Positions 1 to 8,229 of a stretch of DNA of 64,000 nt are shown here, in pieces. The translations under genes were made by a program, and so were the position numbers. The notes under the pieces are model-generated. The model worked only from the letters and a program-made list of their open reading frames with translations, did not search any database and had not been told where the DNA came from. Numbering within the stretch: the first letter of the stretch is position 1; every line of letters begins with the position of its first letter. The stretch is from a virus, in the IMG/VR virus record IMGVR_UViG_3300031576_000008, positions 41,994 through 105,993 of that record, one strand, 5' to 3'.

Positions 1-424
1 CCATCTTCTGGATGCCGGGCGACTTCGACTCACGGTTGCCTGCGACATTGATGGTCTTGATGCGGTGGGACTCGACCCATGTCTTGATGCGGGCAGGAGC
101 CGCTTCAGCGTCCTTGGTCAGGTCGATCCACAGAGACGGCTTCTTACGCTCTTCACAAAGACGCATGGTGAGAAGGCTGCCGCGCTCCAGTACGCCGAAA
201 GTGAACACGACCGTGCCATCCGACTCGGCCACATTCCTGCGCGTCCGAGGAGGATAGTCGACCGAGTCCATCTCGGTGAGCTGATAGCGATCTGGGATTG
301 GTCCCGTTTCCGAGCGCCGGCCGCTTGGACACCAACCTCCATGAGGTACGCCAGCATCGATGGCGGCATCAAGACCGCCTTGATCCGCCCCGGTCTGGCC
401 GCCTGAGATGATCTTCTCGATCAT
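1..424 (-). CDS. cpYpsA-type SLOG nucleotide-binding protein, 3' end outside the window
   Basis: The minus-strand frame opens with ATG at 424 and stays open to the window edge, giving 141 codons. The N-terminus shows the SGGQTGADQGGLDAA signature (about residues 7-21), followed by PHGGWCPSGRR and DGTVVFTFG blocks. These are characteristic of the circularly permuted YpsA / putative molybdenum-carrier family (PF12694), a Rossmann-like SLOG fold that binds nucleotide-derived ligands. The start overlaps the stop of the upstream 222-aa gene as ATGA, suggesting translational coupling. The ligand and the role in the phage are unknown; SLOG proteins can act as nucleotide sensors in conflict systems. 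Confidence 0.85.
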   Translation of the reverse strand, partial: MIEKIISGGQTGADQGGLDAAIDAGVPHGGWCPSGRRSETGPIPDRYQLTEMDSVDYPPRTRRNVAESDGTVVFTFGVLERGSLLTMRLCEERKKPSLWIDLTKDAEAAPARIKTWVESHRIKTINVAGNRESKSPGIQKM

Positions 425-1089
425 GGCGATGGTGCCTCTGGCGGCTGCCCATGCTTGGGCTTTGAGTAGAAGTGACCCAAGAACTGGGCATAGCTCTCGG
501 AATCGATTTTCTTGGCCATATCGATCAAGCTAGCGTAGGGCTCCGAGACAAAGAGATGGATCTTGGACTGCGGGGCGATCATCGAGTTCTTGTAATGATC
601 CACGACGAGCACCGAAAGAATGAGCAACTCGGGCGGTATGAGATCGGCGTGGCGCAAGCCCTTGATCGCCAGATGATCGAGGCAGAAACACGCCATCTGG
701 CGACGGTAGTCCTTGGCGACCGTTTCCGGCATGGTCGCAATCTTCTGGTTCAGCCCGTTGATGATCTCCTGAAGCTCGCCGACTTCCTCCTCATGCGCGG
801 TTCTGACGGTCCGCAGATCTTCATTCAGGTTCTGGGTCTCGAGCGTGAGCTTATCGACGGCCGCCTTCATCTCGGCTTCCTTGGCGGCGATCGTCTCCTG
901 CAACTTCTGCGCCTCAGACTGCATCTTCTCCAACGCCTCGCGGGTCGCAAGCGCCGCGCCAGACAGCTCACGAAGCTTGTTGACGTGGGCGGGGCAGAAG
1001 CATCGCTCCTCTTCGATCAGTCGCTTGATGAGAGTCGAGGTGAGTTTCGTGTACTCGCGCGGGCCATCGTCTTTGGTTTTCTTGGCCAT
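421..1089 (-). CDS. Coiled-coil protein of unknown function
   Basis: A 222-aa protein with ATG at 1089. A Cys pair near residues 31-33 (CFCPAH) precedes a long heptad-like Glu/Lys/Leu-rich coiled coil (about residues 40-125). A second CFCLDH motif is near residue 133, and the C-terminus is mixed. The repeated C-F-C-x-x-H pattern could bind metal. It overlaps the downstream SLOG gene by 4 nt (ATGA). No family recognised. Confidence 0.7.
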   Translation of the reverse strand: MAKKTKDDGPREYTKLTSTLIKRLIEEERCFCPAHVNKLRELSGAALATREALEKMQSEAQKLQETIAAKEAEMKAAVDKLTLETQNLNEDLRTVRTAHEEEVGELQEIINGLNQKIATMPETVAKDYRRQMACFCLDHLAIKGLRHADLIPPELLILSVLVVDHYKNSMIAPQSKIHLFVSEPYASLIDMAKKIDSESYAQFLGHFYSKPKHGQPPEAPSP

Positions 1090-1098
1090 GGCTGGCTC

Positions 1099-1863
1099 CT
1101 AGGGGTTCGGCAGTCCATCCTTCTTGATCTGCTCCAGTAGATACTCGTCGTAGATCTTCCCGGTCGGGAGCTCCTCACAAACCAAGGTCATGCGCCGGGA
1201 GACCGTGACCTCCTTCTTCAGCTTGGGATTGAATCCTTTCTTCAGGGTGCTGGCCCAATGGATGCCGGTCCCGTTGCGCTGCCATGCCGGCAGACGCGCG
1301 AAGTTGACTCCGCGCTTGAAGAGAAGCTCGTTTTTGAAATGCGGCCCCTTGTTGAGCAGTTCCTTCGACGCGGCCGCCGCAGATTTTCCCTCGTTCCGGA
1401 GCATCCAGTAGGCCCAGCCATTGAGCGCGCAGCGTGCCGCATCCGCCTGACGCCAGCGGAAGTAATCCACGACCTGCTGATCCCCGATGCCCAGCCAGAT
1501 GCGGCTGTCGAACTCGAGGGCGCAGTGCATCTGAAGCGTCATCTGCGAGGTCGCGATCGCGGCCGAGATCGACACGAGCTTCTCGACTTCCCTGTCGAAC
1601 AGGTCGGCGTTCCGCCGCAGGAGCACCGAGATCTCGTCGCTTTCCGTGTAGGCATAGAGGCCCGAGAGCTTCTGAAGCAGGACGTTGGCCGTCTCCACCA
1701 TCATGCGATGGAAGCGGTCGTCGAAGGGCTTCTCCATCGTCTCCGTCAGCTTGCTGAAGCTGCGGCCATCCACCCGGATGACGATGTACGCGTCGTCGAT
1801 CGCACGCAGGGAATGGAAGTATTCGCCCAGACGCATCTTGGCCTCGAACAGGTCGGGATTCAT
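1099..1863 (-). CDS. Thg1-like tRNA-His guanylyltransferase / 3'-5' polymerase
   Basis: 254 aa from ATG 1863, preceded by an AGGAG ribosome-binding site. The N-terminal half carries the Thg1 palm signature: an IRVDGRSF block with metal-binding Asp32, then KPFDDRF, and a YTESDEISVLL block with Asp76-Glu77. Thg1 enzymes add G-1 to tRNA-His; Thg1-like proteins repair tRNA 5' ends by 3'-to-5' polymerisation. Length is normal for the family (about 240-270 aa). No tRNA gene was found in the window, so a role in repairing host tRNA cleaved during defence is an inference. The gene follows a strong GC hairpin at 1880-1911. Confidence 0.9.
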   Translation of the reverse strand: MNPDLFEAKMRLGEYFHSLRAIDDAYIVIRVDGRSFSKLTETMEKPFDDRFHRMMVETANVLLQKLSGLYAYTESDEISVLLRRNADLFDREVEKLVSISAAIATSQMTLQMHCALEFDSRIWLGIGDQQVVDYFRWRQADAARCALNGWAYWMLRNEGKSAAAASKELLNKGPHFKNELLFKRGVNFARLPAWQRNGTGIHWASTLKKGFNPKLKKEVTVSRRMTLVCEELPTGKIYDEYLLEQIKKDGLPNP

Positions 1864-1879
1864 GGATGATCTCCTAGAG

Positions 1880-1911
1880 GAAGCCCCGGGCCCGTTGGGG
1901 GCGGGCCCGGG
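1880..1911 (-). terminator. Strong GC hairpin between DUF932 gene and Thg1 gene
   Basis: A perfect 12-bp GC stem (arms GCCCCGGGCCCG and its complement) encloses a short G-rich loop, just downstream of the DUF932 stop codon. There is no U-tract on the minus strand, so it may be a partial terminator or an mRNA 3'-end stabiliser. Confidence 0.45.
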
Positions 1912-1937
1912 GCAATTGAGAGAGGGAACTAGCTTGG

Positions 1938-3029
1938 TTAGGCCCCGGCGAGGATCTTCTCCATCGGGGTCGCGAGGACCTTCGCGCCGGCGTCCTCGTA
2001 CATGTTCTTGTCGTCGTCGGACAGGTTCTCCCCGTGGACCTGATACGTGACCGCCTGCACGAGACCATAGCGCGTGAAGTCCTTGTCCTTGATGAACTTC
2101 TCGCGGATCCTGTCGATGGCGCTCTTGGGCAGCTCCGCCAGCTCGACAACCGCCTCGACGGCCTTGACCGGATCGGTGACCTCCTCCTTTTTCGCACCAT
2201 TCAACTTGGCGATCACTTCCTCGAACTTCGCGGGATCGAAGGCCGTCCGGATGATGTCGCGGACCTTTCTCCACGTGAGATTGTCGTCCGCTTTCTTAGT
2301 GTCGTCCGACATCCAGCCCTCTTCCTCGATCTTGCGACCGAGGTGGATCTTGGTCAGGCCCTCATCCCAGACATTGAGGTTCCAGCACACGTAGCGAAGC
2401 GTCGCCGGACGCACCTTGAGCTTGCCCTTGCCCGTCTCGGAATTGCCGATCGAGATGGCGGCCACGTGCCGGTCTCCGGCTTCCCACTTGTATCCCGGGC
2501 GGTCTTCCTTGACCTCGCCGGTGATGCCCGGCGCAACGGCGTAGATCCGGAACTCATCATCGGAGAGCCGGGCCTCCCAGATCTCCGCCTTCACTTTCTC
2601 GAGCTCCTCGACCGAGACCATGAAGAGGTCGAAGTTGTCGAGCGTCTTGTAGCTGTTGGACAGGACCGCGCGCACGCGCCCGTCCAGCGTCCGCACCATC
2701 CGCTTCTGGGGGTCGGTGTGCAGGAGGTGCGTCGCGAAATGGGCGAGCTCCTCGCGGTTCTTGGGATTCGTCTCGACCCGGCTCCAGAAATCGAGCGGGA
2801 AGCGCATCGACTCCGCCAGCTGCGCGCGGCCGGTGCGCGTGAATCCGTAGACCTGCTTGTCCTTGTCCTCCACGTCGAACGTGAAGACGAGCTCGTCGTC
2901 GGCGACCTTGAGCCTCATCTTGCGGGTGTCGCCGACGTAGTCCTTCGACGTCTTCTTGCGGCGCTCGATCTCGGTCATGATCCTGCCGATGCGCTCGCGA
3001 TCGAACGTGAGTCCTGCCATGTCGACCAT
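1938..3029 (-). CDS. DUF932-family phage protein
   Basis: A 363-aa protein, ATG at 3029. The central region reads RVRAVLSNSYKTLDNFDLF, a hallmark of DUF932 / phage-plasmid-like proteins (the TIGR03299 group). Family members are abundant in phages and plasmids, often near replication or recombination genes, but their biochemical role is not established. Length is typical (about 300-400 aa). It sits upstream of the Thg1-like gene, separated by 74 nt with a GC hairpin. No signal peptide or membrane segment is evident. Confidence 0.8.
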   Translation of the reverse strand: MVDMAGLTFDRERIGRIMTEIERRKKTSKDYVGDTRKMRLKVADDELVFTFDVEDKDKQVYGFTRTGRAQLAESMRFPLDFWSRVETNPKNREELAHFATHLLHTDPQKRMVRTLDGRVRAVLSNSYKTLDNFDLFMVSVEELEKVKAEIWEARLSDDEFRIYAVAPGITGEVKEDRPGYKWEAGDRHVAAISIGNSETGKGKLKVRPATLRYVCWNLNVWDEGLTKIHLGRKIEEEGWMSDDTKKADDNLTWRKVRDIIRTAFDPAKFEEVIAKLNGAKKEEVTDPVKAVEAVVELAELPKSAIDRIREKFIKDKDFTRYGLVQAVTYQVHGENLSDDDKNMYEDAGAKVLATPMEKILAGA

Positions 3030-3068
3030 GAGTTCTCTCCAATTGGGTTGGTGGTTTCTGGGCCAGCA

Positions 3069-3725
3069 CTACGCGGCATGACGGATGCCGATCTCCCTGA
3101 GCTTGGTCTCACCCTCCTTGCCAGACTTGATGAGGAGCAGCTGCGCGATGAGCGTGTCCACCGGAGGCATGTTCAGATCCGCGTGGATCAGGCAAAACCG
3201 CTCCACGACCTTATTGCCCTGTGGACCCGCCATGACGTCGATTTTGTGACTGGGCCGCAGGCGGTAGCGGATGCCGGAGATTCCACGAACTTCGAGGAAC
3301 CCCCGCTTCTGGAAGCTCTTGTACGTCTTCTGGCCGATGACGCTCTTGAGCAGGATCAGTGCCTTGGCATTCGCTTTCGCGATGCGCTTCATGCGCTTCT
3401 TGAGCCGGCGACGTGCCATCCTCGAGCGGCGGGTAGGCGACCCAAACTGGAATGGATAAAAGCTGGATGCGACATGAGTCGAGATGATGGCATGGTACTG
3501 AATGCTCTCGATCTGCATCGGGGCGACGACATAGTCGCCGGCCGTCCCATGGTTGACCCAGAAGTTCTCGTCATGCACGTAGAGAGTGGACGCGTCCCCA
3601 CTATTGCAGACAAACTCGTGCGTGGCATACATCGTGTCCGCCATCCAGCTTGTACTTGCGTCGTAAACGTAGCGGACGGACGTGGTCTGACCTCCGAACG
3701 CCGGGAATCCCGTAAGCGCCGTCAT
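3069..3725 (-). CDS. Hypothetical protein with basic central helix
   Basis: 218 aa from ATG 3725. The first part (about 1-95) is beta-rich and Thr/Tyr-rich. It is followed by an Arg/Lys-rich segment (about 105-125) and a domain ending in FCLIHADLNMPPVDTLIAQ and EGETKLREIG. I recognise this C-terminal pattern only as a recurrent phage hypothetical domain. It follows the 106-aa gene by 2 nt, so the two are likely co-translated. Confidence 0.65.
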   Translation of the reverse strand: MTALTGFPAFGGQTTSVRYVYDASTSWMADTMYATHEFVCNSGDASTLYVHDENFWVNHGTAGDYVVAPMQIESIQYHAIISTHVASSFYPFQFGSPTRRSRMARRRLKKRMKRIAKANAKALILLKSVIGQKTYKSFQKRGFLEVRGISGIRYRLRPSHKIDVMAGPQGNKVVERFCLIHADLNMPPVDTLIAQLLLIKSGKEGETKLREIGIRHAA

Positions 3726-3727
3726 GA

Positions 3728-4048
3728 CTAGCCTCCACGCACAGGCGGGGACATCACCAGCCGTTCCGCGAAAGGATCGAAATCGTTGATCATCTCGCCC
3801 TTCTTTCCGTCCTTGTCGAGCTTGAACGAGAGATAGCCCTCCTTCTTGAGTCGGTAGAATTCCTGCTTGGCGTCCTCGGTCTCCCACGGATTCTGCGGGT
3901 TCCACTTGACCGTGAGATCGCCGGACTTTCCCATGACCGCCATCTGGCCCATCGTCTCCTCCTTCTTTTCGGGCATCAGCTCTTCGAGGCGTGCCTTCTG
4001 GCATTCCGGGCACGTGCAGTCTTTCACAGATTTGAATTTGGCCATCAT
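3728..4048 (-). CDS. Small protein with CTCPEC zinc motif
   Basis: 106 aa. The N-terminus has CTCPECQKARL (about residues 12-22), a likely half zinc knuckle, followed by a charged alpha/beta region. A GAAGGAGGAGC ribosome-binding site precedes the tandem ATGATG at 4048/4045. It overlaps the stop of the upstream 123-aa gene at 4045. Function unknown. Confidence 0.6.
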   Translation of the reverse strand: MMAKFKSVKDCTCPECQKARLEELMPEKKEETMGQMAVMGKSGDLTVKWNPQNPWETEDAKQEFYRLKKEGYLSFKLDKDGKKGEMINDFDPFAERLVMSPPVRGG

Positions 4049-4416
4049 GCTCCTCCTTCACGCATCGTGTTGGAAATGGCCACAGTCAGCTTGAGCTTGG
4101 GATACTGCGTCTGGATCATCTTGGCGACGGTCACGTACATCTCATTGGCGATGCCGACCATCCTCGGCTCGTCCAGAGCGTCAATGCCGTTGATGACAAG
4201 AGACGACTGCAGGAGCGCCAAGATGTACCCTTCGATCGTGATGGCGATGACCTTGAGGCGATGGCGTTTCTCGCGCGCCGACAGGCCCCGTTCCTTCTTG
4301 ATCTCGGGATAGTTGAGGGCCGCCTTGACGATCTGGTCATGCCAGAACTTGACCGTCTGCCGCGCAAGGCGTTCGCCAATCGCCTTGGTCCTCCTCTCGA
4401 ATGCCTCCTGATTCAA
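4045..4416 (-). CDS. Hypothetical helical protein (TTG start)
   Basis: 123 aa. I chose TTG at 4416 because AAGGAGG lies at the right spacing upstream; the longer in-frame ATG at 4467 has no ribosome-binding site. The protein is mostly alpha-helical with a hydrophobic stretch around residues 65-85 (VIAITIEGYILALLQSSLVI) that could be a single membrane helix or a buried helix. It overlaps the next gene by 4 nt. Confidence 0.6.
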   Translation of the reverse strand: MNQEAFERRTKAIGERLARQTVKFWHDQIVKAALNYPEIKKERGLSAREKRHRLKVIAITIEGYILALLQSSLVINGIDALDEPRMVGIANEMYVTVAKMIQTQYPKLKLTVAISNTMREGGA

Positions 4417-4487
4417 ACCGGGCCTCCTTGAGAGATATAAAATTGTGACCGGGCTCGGCATAGCCACGCCCGGTCGGAAGTTGTGAC

Positions 4488-5357
4488 CTACTCGCGATCG
4501 ATGAGCGGCTCGATGTAGCTGGCCCGATCATGGCCGAGCACGCCAAACGGGAAGGGATCCGAGATCGGCAACCCGAAGATCTTCCGGCCCACGATGTAGT
4601 AGTGCGAGAGGAAGATCTTGATGGTCAGCCGGAGCGCCTTGGCGTGCTTGTGGGCATCGAAGCACGGGATCGGCTTCTTGGTCTTCTCATCGAGATGGAC
4701 CTTGTGGCAGGGGCGCTGCTCGACCTCCTTGCGGAAATGATCGTAAAGCTTCCGGTAGGAATCGCCCTGCTTCACGAACTGGTTGCCGATCTTCCAGACG
4801 AGAACCTTCGCGCCCGGATTGTAGCCGAGCTTCTCGCCCCGCCGGCGGCGGTCCGCCTCCCCGATGCGAAAGAGCTGGCCCTTGCACTTGGGGCATCCAT
4901 TCTCGAATTCTGGCACATCCGCGACGGGGAACTCTTCCTTGCAGGCACCGCAGTGGTAACGGGTCGTCACGACCGCCATCCCGCAGTACTTCCAGACCGA
5001 GCTGACGTGCGTCGCCCGATAGAGATCGATCCACGCCAGAAGACCGCCCGACAGGCGGGGGCCGATGCCCTTGACCTTCGAAAGCCAGCGGTCATAGATG
5101 GGGTGGTCCTTGATGATCGCAAAGGACTCCTTCTCCATCCATTTCTCGTTCTCGGCATAAGATTCGTCGGCGTGGCTGTGGTACTCCTTGAGCTCGGCTT
5201 CCGTCGTGTCGGCGATCTCGCAGTACTTCTTGATGCGATTCGAGGTGGCGATGCGGACCTTCTGGAGATCGTACATCGTCTCCACGAGGAACCGAAGCTG
5301 GCCGATCTGCTTGGGCGGCAGATTGTTGACGGCCTGCAGGATCTCATTCTCGGCCAT
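4488..5357 (-). CDS. IS110-transposase C-terminal-like (HhH) protein with inserted zinc ribbon
   Basis: 289 aa from ATG 5357. A helical N-terminus (about 1-95) leads to a VKGIGPRLSGGLLAWIDL block and WKYCGMAV, which resemble the helix-hairpin-helix domain of IS110/IS116 transposases (Transposase_20). A CGAC...CPKC zinc ribbon is inserted next. The segment GYNPGAKVLVWKIG and SYRKLYDHFRKE resembles the C-terminal part of that same domain. I see no DEDD/RuvC catalytic half, so this is probably a domesticated DNA-binding relative rather than an active transposase. Neighbours are small phage genes on the same strand. Confidence 0.65.
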   Translation of the reverse strand: MAENEILQAVNNLPPKQIGQLRFLVETMYDLQKVRIATSNRIKKYCEIADTTEAELKEYHSHADESYAENEKWMEKESFAIIKDHPIYDRWLSKVKGIGPRLSGGLLAWIDLYRATHVSSVWKYCGMAVVTTRYHCGACKEEFPVADVPEFENGCPKCKGQLFRIGEADRRRRGEKLGYNPGAKVLVWKIGNQFVKQGDSYRKLYDHFRKEVEQRPCHKVHLDEKTKKPIPCFDAHKHAKALRLTIKIFLSHYYIVGRKIFGLPISDPFPFGVLGHDRASYIEPLIDRE

Positions 5358-5419
5358 GTAGAACTCCTTTGTTTGGAAATGGCTGCGGGAGTATGGTTGC
5401 TGATGTGCCGTGGTGCGCG

Positions 5420-5695
5420 CTAGAGGATCTGCCACTGACCATCCGGGCGGACGGTCATGCCATTGACGCAGGGCCACGAGATGTGGAGATCGCGGAACCA
5501 ACGGACGGCCAGACGAATGCCGCTGCAGCCGTCCATCTTGCAAATCCTCTCGCCATCGAGGACTCTGCCCTTCTGCTTCCCGTCGCGGGAATAAACAAGC
5601 TTGGCCTTGGGATTCGAGTTCACGAACATTCCCCCAAGGCCAAGCGGCTTCATGGCATCGCGGACCTCGTCGATGCGACGCCGGATGACGTGCAT
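5420..5695 (-). CDS. Hypothetical small protein
   Basis: 91 aa, ATG 5695. It has a mixed basic sequence with one CKMDGCSG motif and Trp-rich C-terminal strands. The start lies 1 nt from the stop of the upstream 122-aa gene, consistent with an operon. No family recognised. Confidence 0.5.
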   Translation of the reverse strand: MHVIRRRIDEVRDAMKPLGLGGMFVNSNPKAKLVYSRDGKQKGRVLDGERICKMDGCSGIRLAVRWFRDLHISWPCVNGMTVRPDGQWQIL

Positions 5696-5696
5696 G

Positions 5697-6065
5697 CTAG
5701 GCTCCCTTCTTGCGATCCTCGGCCCTCATGGACACGGCGACCGCCTCGTAAAGCCGGAACGTGCACCGCAGGCACGACCTCTGATGGACTGCTTCCTTGG
5801 ATTTGCGGTTCCGACTCGCCCGCTCAAGACCATCGATGTCAAGGCAGCTTTCGGTCTCCTGCGATGGATGCAGATGGCGAAACCGGGGAGGCAGCTCAAT
5901 GACGGCCACCGCCTTCACCTTCTGCGAGCATTCGTCGCAGACTCTGACACGGACCGCCAGATCGATGATCCAGTCCAGCCATTCGTTGCTCACGCAACGC
6001 GGCGGTCGACAGAACGCGCGGATCGACTTGAGAACATCCGCATGATCGACATGCAAATGGGCCAT
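5697..6065 (-). CDS. Small Cys-rich (zinc-binding) protein
   Basis: 122 aa from ATG 6065, with AAGGAGCGAA upstream. The starting block is MAHLHVDHADVLKS. Cys pairs (CRPPRC, CDEC, and a C-terminal CLRC) suggest one or two zinc sites. Between them is an RFRHLH segment. No known family. Confidence 0.5.
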   Translation of the reverse strand: MAHLHVDHADVLKSIRAFCRPPRCVSNEWLDWIIDLAVRVRVCDECSQKVKAVAVIELPPRFRHLHPSQETESCLDIDGLERASRNRKSKEAVHQRSCLRCTFRLYEAVAVSMRAEDRKKGA

Positions 6066-6108
6066 GTAGTTTCGCTCCTTTCTTCGAAGTTCCCTCTCCA
6101 AAGAAAGG

Positions 6109-6279
6109 TTACCCGATCAGTACCCGCGAGAAGCCGGTCTTCGACGCAACCGAGAAACGGCGCGGCTTCTTGCGACGCATCATCAGCCGGATTTTCCGGA
6201 GCGCATCCCGTTCGCTCTTCGCGCGGATGCGCACCGCCTGCTCATGCAGGCCGGCAATGTAAACCATGAAGTACGGCAT
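6109..6279 (-). CDS. Short basic protein (56 aa)
   Basis: The ORF starts at ATG 6279 behind AGAAAGGAGATATCGA and ends with TAA at 6109. The product is 56 aa and strongly basic in its second half (MMRRKKPRRF). The good ribosome-binding site and the exact fit in the gap between neighbouring genes support it. Function unknown; perhaps a nucleic-acid-binding peptide. Confidence 0.55.
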   Translation of the reverse strand: MPYFMVYIAGLHEQAVRIRAKSERDALRKIRLMMRRKKPRRFSVASKTGFSRVLIG

Positions 6280-6301
6280 TCGATATCTCCTTTCTGGAGC
6301 A

Positions 6302-6676
6302 TCATGGCACTCCCCTCCTCCGGGGCCGGATCTTCCTCTGCTGGACAGGCAGGGGCGGATACGGCCATGTCATCTGTTTGTCCTTCGCCTTCTGGACAGC
6401 AGCCTTGGCGGCCTTCCTGTCGGGTGGAAGCGTAACGACGACATTCTGGGCGACCATGGCGTACTGCTTCTTCACGTGTGTCTCATACTCCATCCGCTGC
6501 TTCTTGGTCGTCGGCGGATACGGCTGCAAACGGATGGGCGGGAGCACGCGGACCTCCACGTGCTCCCGCCCCGACTGACCCCAGCAGAATCCGATGAGCG
6601 GCACGGAATTCCACCACCAATCCGTCCGCCCACAGAGACTGCAGGGTCCCACCGCCTTGTTTCTTAAGTCGCTCAT
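6302..6676 (-). CDS. Hypothetical protein with N-terminal CSLC motif
   Basis: 124 aa. N-terminal CSLCGRTDWWW is a possible zinc knuckle. The middle is proline-rich and the C-terminus is strongly basic (QQRKIRPRRRG). It overlaps the stop of the 88-aa gene by 4 nt. No family recognised. Confidence 0.55.
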   Translation of the reverse strand: MSDLRNKAVGPCSLCGRTDWWWNSVPLIGFCWGQSGREHVEVRVLPPIRLQPYPPTTKKQRMEYETHVKKQYAMVAQNVVVTLPPDRKAAKAAVQKAKDKQMTWPYPPLPVQQRKIRPRRRGVP

Positions 6677-6939
6677 GGACCTGTCTTCGAGGCCTCTTTC
6701 CGCTCACGGAGCTGCTCCTGCCGCTCCTTGATCTGGCGGTACTTGAGACCGTCGATCGAGATGTGGAAGAACTCCTTGTTGTCGCCGGCGTTGTCACCCT
6801 CGTCGTCGAGCATGATGACGATCGCGATCCCCTTGTACTTGATGACGGCGATGAGCAGCTCCTCGTCGGTGGGCGACTCGCTCTTCGCCTCGTTCTCGTC
6901 ATCGCAGATGATGACCTTCGCGGGGAATTTGAACGACAT
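6673..6939 (-). CDS. Hypothetical acidic protein
   Basis: 88 aa, ATG 6939, with GGAGGCAAT upstream. It has an alternating beta/alpha pattern with an acidic centre (DDENEAKSE and DDEGDNAGDN). It overlaps the downstream gene by 4 nt. Function unknown. Confidence 0.55.
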   Translation of the reverse strand: MSFKFPAKVIICDDENEAKSESPTDEELLIAVIKYKGIAIVIMLDDEGDNAGDNKEFFHISIDGLKYRQIKERQEQLRERKEASKTGP

Positions 6940-6954
6940 GATTGCCTCCGGTGG

Positions 6955-7221
6955 TTAGTAGTAGCCCCCGAGTTCCGGGGTCGGAACCGAGGAGAATCGC
7001 GCCCGTGTGACAAGCGAGCTGACACGGTCCCATTCGGAATCCGTGATCACTTCCTCATCACAAAGCGCCGCCCCCGTCCACTTCACGTACTTGCGGATCG
7101 TCTCGTAGAGATGATCGTTGGACGGGTTCCGCCGCAGCATGCTCGTGGCATTGGTCAGCACGCGGTAGAACTTGAGCCGCTTCAGGGCGCGCCTGATCGG
7201 ATTCTTTTCAGGCTCCATCAT
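6955..7221 (-). CDS. Hypothetical basic helical protein
   Basis: 88 aa. Two adjacent ATGs at 7221 and 7218 are possible starts. The N-terminal half is basic (RRALKRLKFYRVL) and the C-terminal half contains a DSEWDRVSSLV helix. It sits in an uninterrupted minus-strand gene string. No family recognised. Confidence 0.5.
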   Translation of the reverse strand: MMEPEKNPIRRALKRLKFYRVLTNATSMLRRNPSNDHLYETIRKYVKWTGAALCDEEVITDSEWDRVSSLVTRARFSSVPTPELGGYY

Positions 7222-7231
7222 GGCATGACTC

Positions 7232-7999
7232 CTAGATCAGCGCGGCGGGGAACCTCGTCGCGATCGCGCCAACCAACATCCCGTTCTGCGCCTCGAAATT
7301 CTTGATCTCGCGGCGGACGACCAGCCGGTCGTGCTCGCTCTGGGCGATGATGGTCCCGGAGATGTCGGCGGAGATGAGGCGGTCGAGGAAGTCGCTGAAC
7401 TCGCTGCAGACGCCCACCTCAACCGCGAACCGGCGCTGATTGTCGTCCTGACGGTCCTCTTCGCAGAGCTTGTCCTCTTCGAACACCTCGTCGGCGATCT
7501 GCTTGACAAGGTGCAGCTTGGCGAGCTGGTGCACGAGGACGACCGTGTCGGCCATCATGTCGATCTTGATCTGGAAGGTCACCGAGTCTTCGAAATCGTT
7601 GTCTCCGATGTCGGCGACCTCCTCGGGTTCCGGTCTGGCGTCCGGCACGCGCATGACATCGGGATCATTTTCCTCAGCCTCCTCGATGCCGAGCGCATCG
7701 AGCTCCTCGTCGTTCGCGTACATCTCATCGGATCCGACGCGGCACGGGGCGACGTCGAGCTTCCTGAGCTCGTGCGAGGCGCGCATCATGAGGTCGTACT
7801 CGATGCGGGTCTCGTCGGTGGACCGGCCTTCCTTGATGATCTTCATGAGCTCCCAGACCCGCTTCTCGATGATCGCGAGATAGCCCGACAGTCCGATCTC
7901 GCCATCCCAGCCCTGCTCCGCCGCGATCTCCTTGACCCGCGTCATGAGCTTGTTCGCCTTCTCCTCGTTCTTCAGGAAGGCCGCTGCGCTGGCGTTCAT
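7232..7999 (-). CDS. Acidic helical protein of unknown function
   Basis: 255 aa from ATG 7999. It is rich in Glu/Asp, especially residues 105-145, and predicted to be largely helical. The start overlaps the stop of the upstream 75-aa gene (ATGA at 7999-7996), and an AAAGGAGAAATC ribosome-binding site lies inside that gene. A long acidic phage protein could be a DNA mimic, but nothing specific supports this. Confidence 0.6.
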   Translation of the reverse strand: MNASAAAFLKNEEKANKLMTRVKEIAAEQGWDGEIGLSGYLAIIEKRVWELMKIIKEGRSTDETRIEYDLMMRASHELRKLDVAPCRVGSDEMYANDEELDALGIEEAEENDPDVMRVPDARPEPEEVADIGDNDFEDSVTFQIKIDMMADTVVLVHQLAKLHLVKQIADEVFEEDKLCEEDRQDDNQRRFAVEVGVCSEFSDFLDRLISADISGTIIAQSEHDRLVVRREIKNFEAQNGMLVGAIATRFPAALI

Positions 8000-8223
8000 C
8001 TTGATTTCTCCTTTTTGATGTTCTTGAAAAGGGGCCGCACTTCCAGCGGGAGGAAGTAGAACCAAAGGGGTCTCCCATTCACGTACTGATAGGGATGCAG
8101 ATAAGCGGCCATGGCCGCCTCTATCGCCATTTTCTGGAGCGCCCTCTGGTAGGCTTCCTCGTATTCAGGCATCAGTTCATGGCGCGGCTTCTTGCACTTA
8201 GATCTCACAAGAACAGCCATCAC
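7996..8223 (-). CDS. Small hypothetical protein
   Basis: 75 aa, ATG 8223. It has a basic N-terminus (VRSKCKKPRHE) followed by an amphipathic helix (YQRALQKMAIEAAMAAYL) and a Tyr/Phe-rich end. It overlaps the next gene by 4 nt. No family recognised. Confidence 0.5.
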   Translation of the reverse strand: MMAVLVRSKCKKPRHELMPEYEEAYQRALQKMAIEAAMAAYLHPYQYVNGRPLWFYFLPLEVRPLFKNIKKEKSR

Positions 8224-8229
8224 GGCCTC

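Noticed and set aside
2034-3731. A 565-codon plus-strand ORF opposite the DUF932 gene.
   Set aside because: It is the antisense shadow of the DUF932 and 218-aa genes: Leu/Arg/Asp-rich, no ribosome-binding site.
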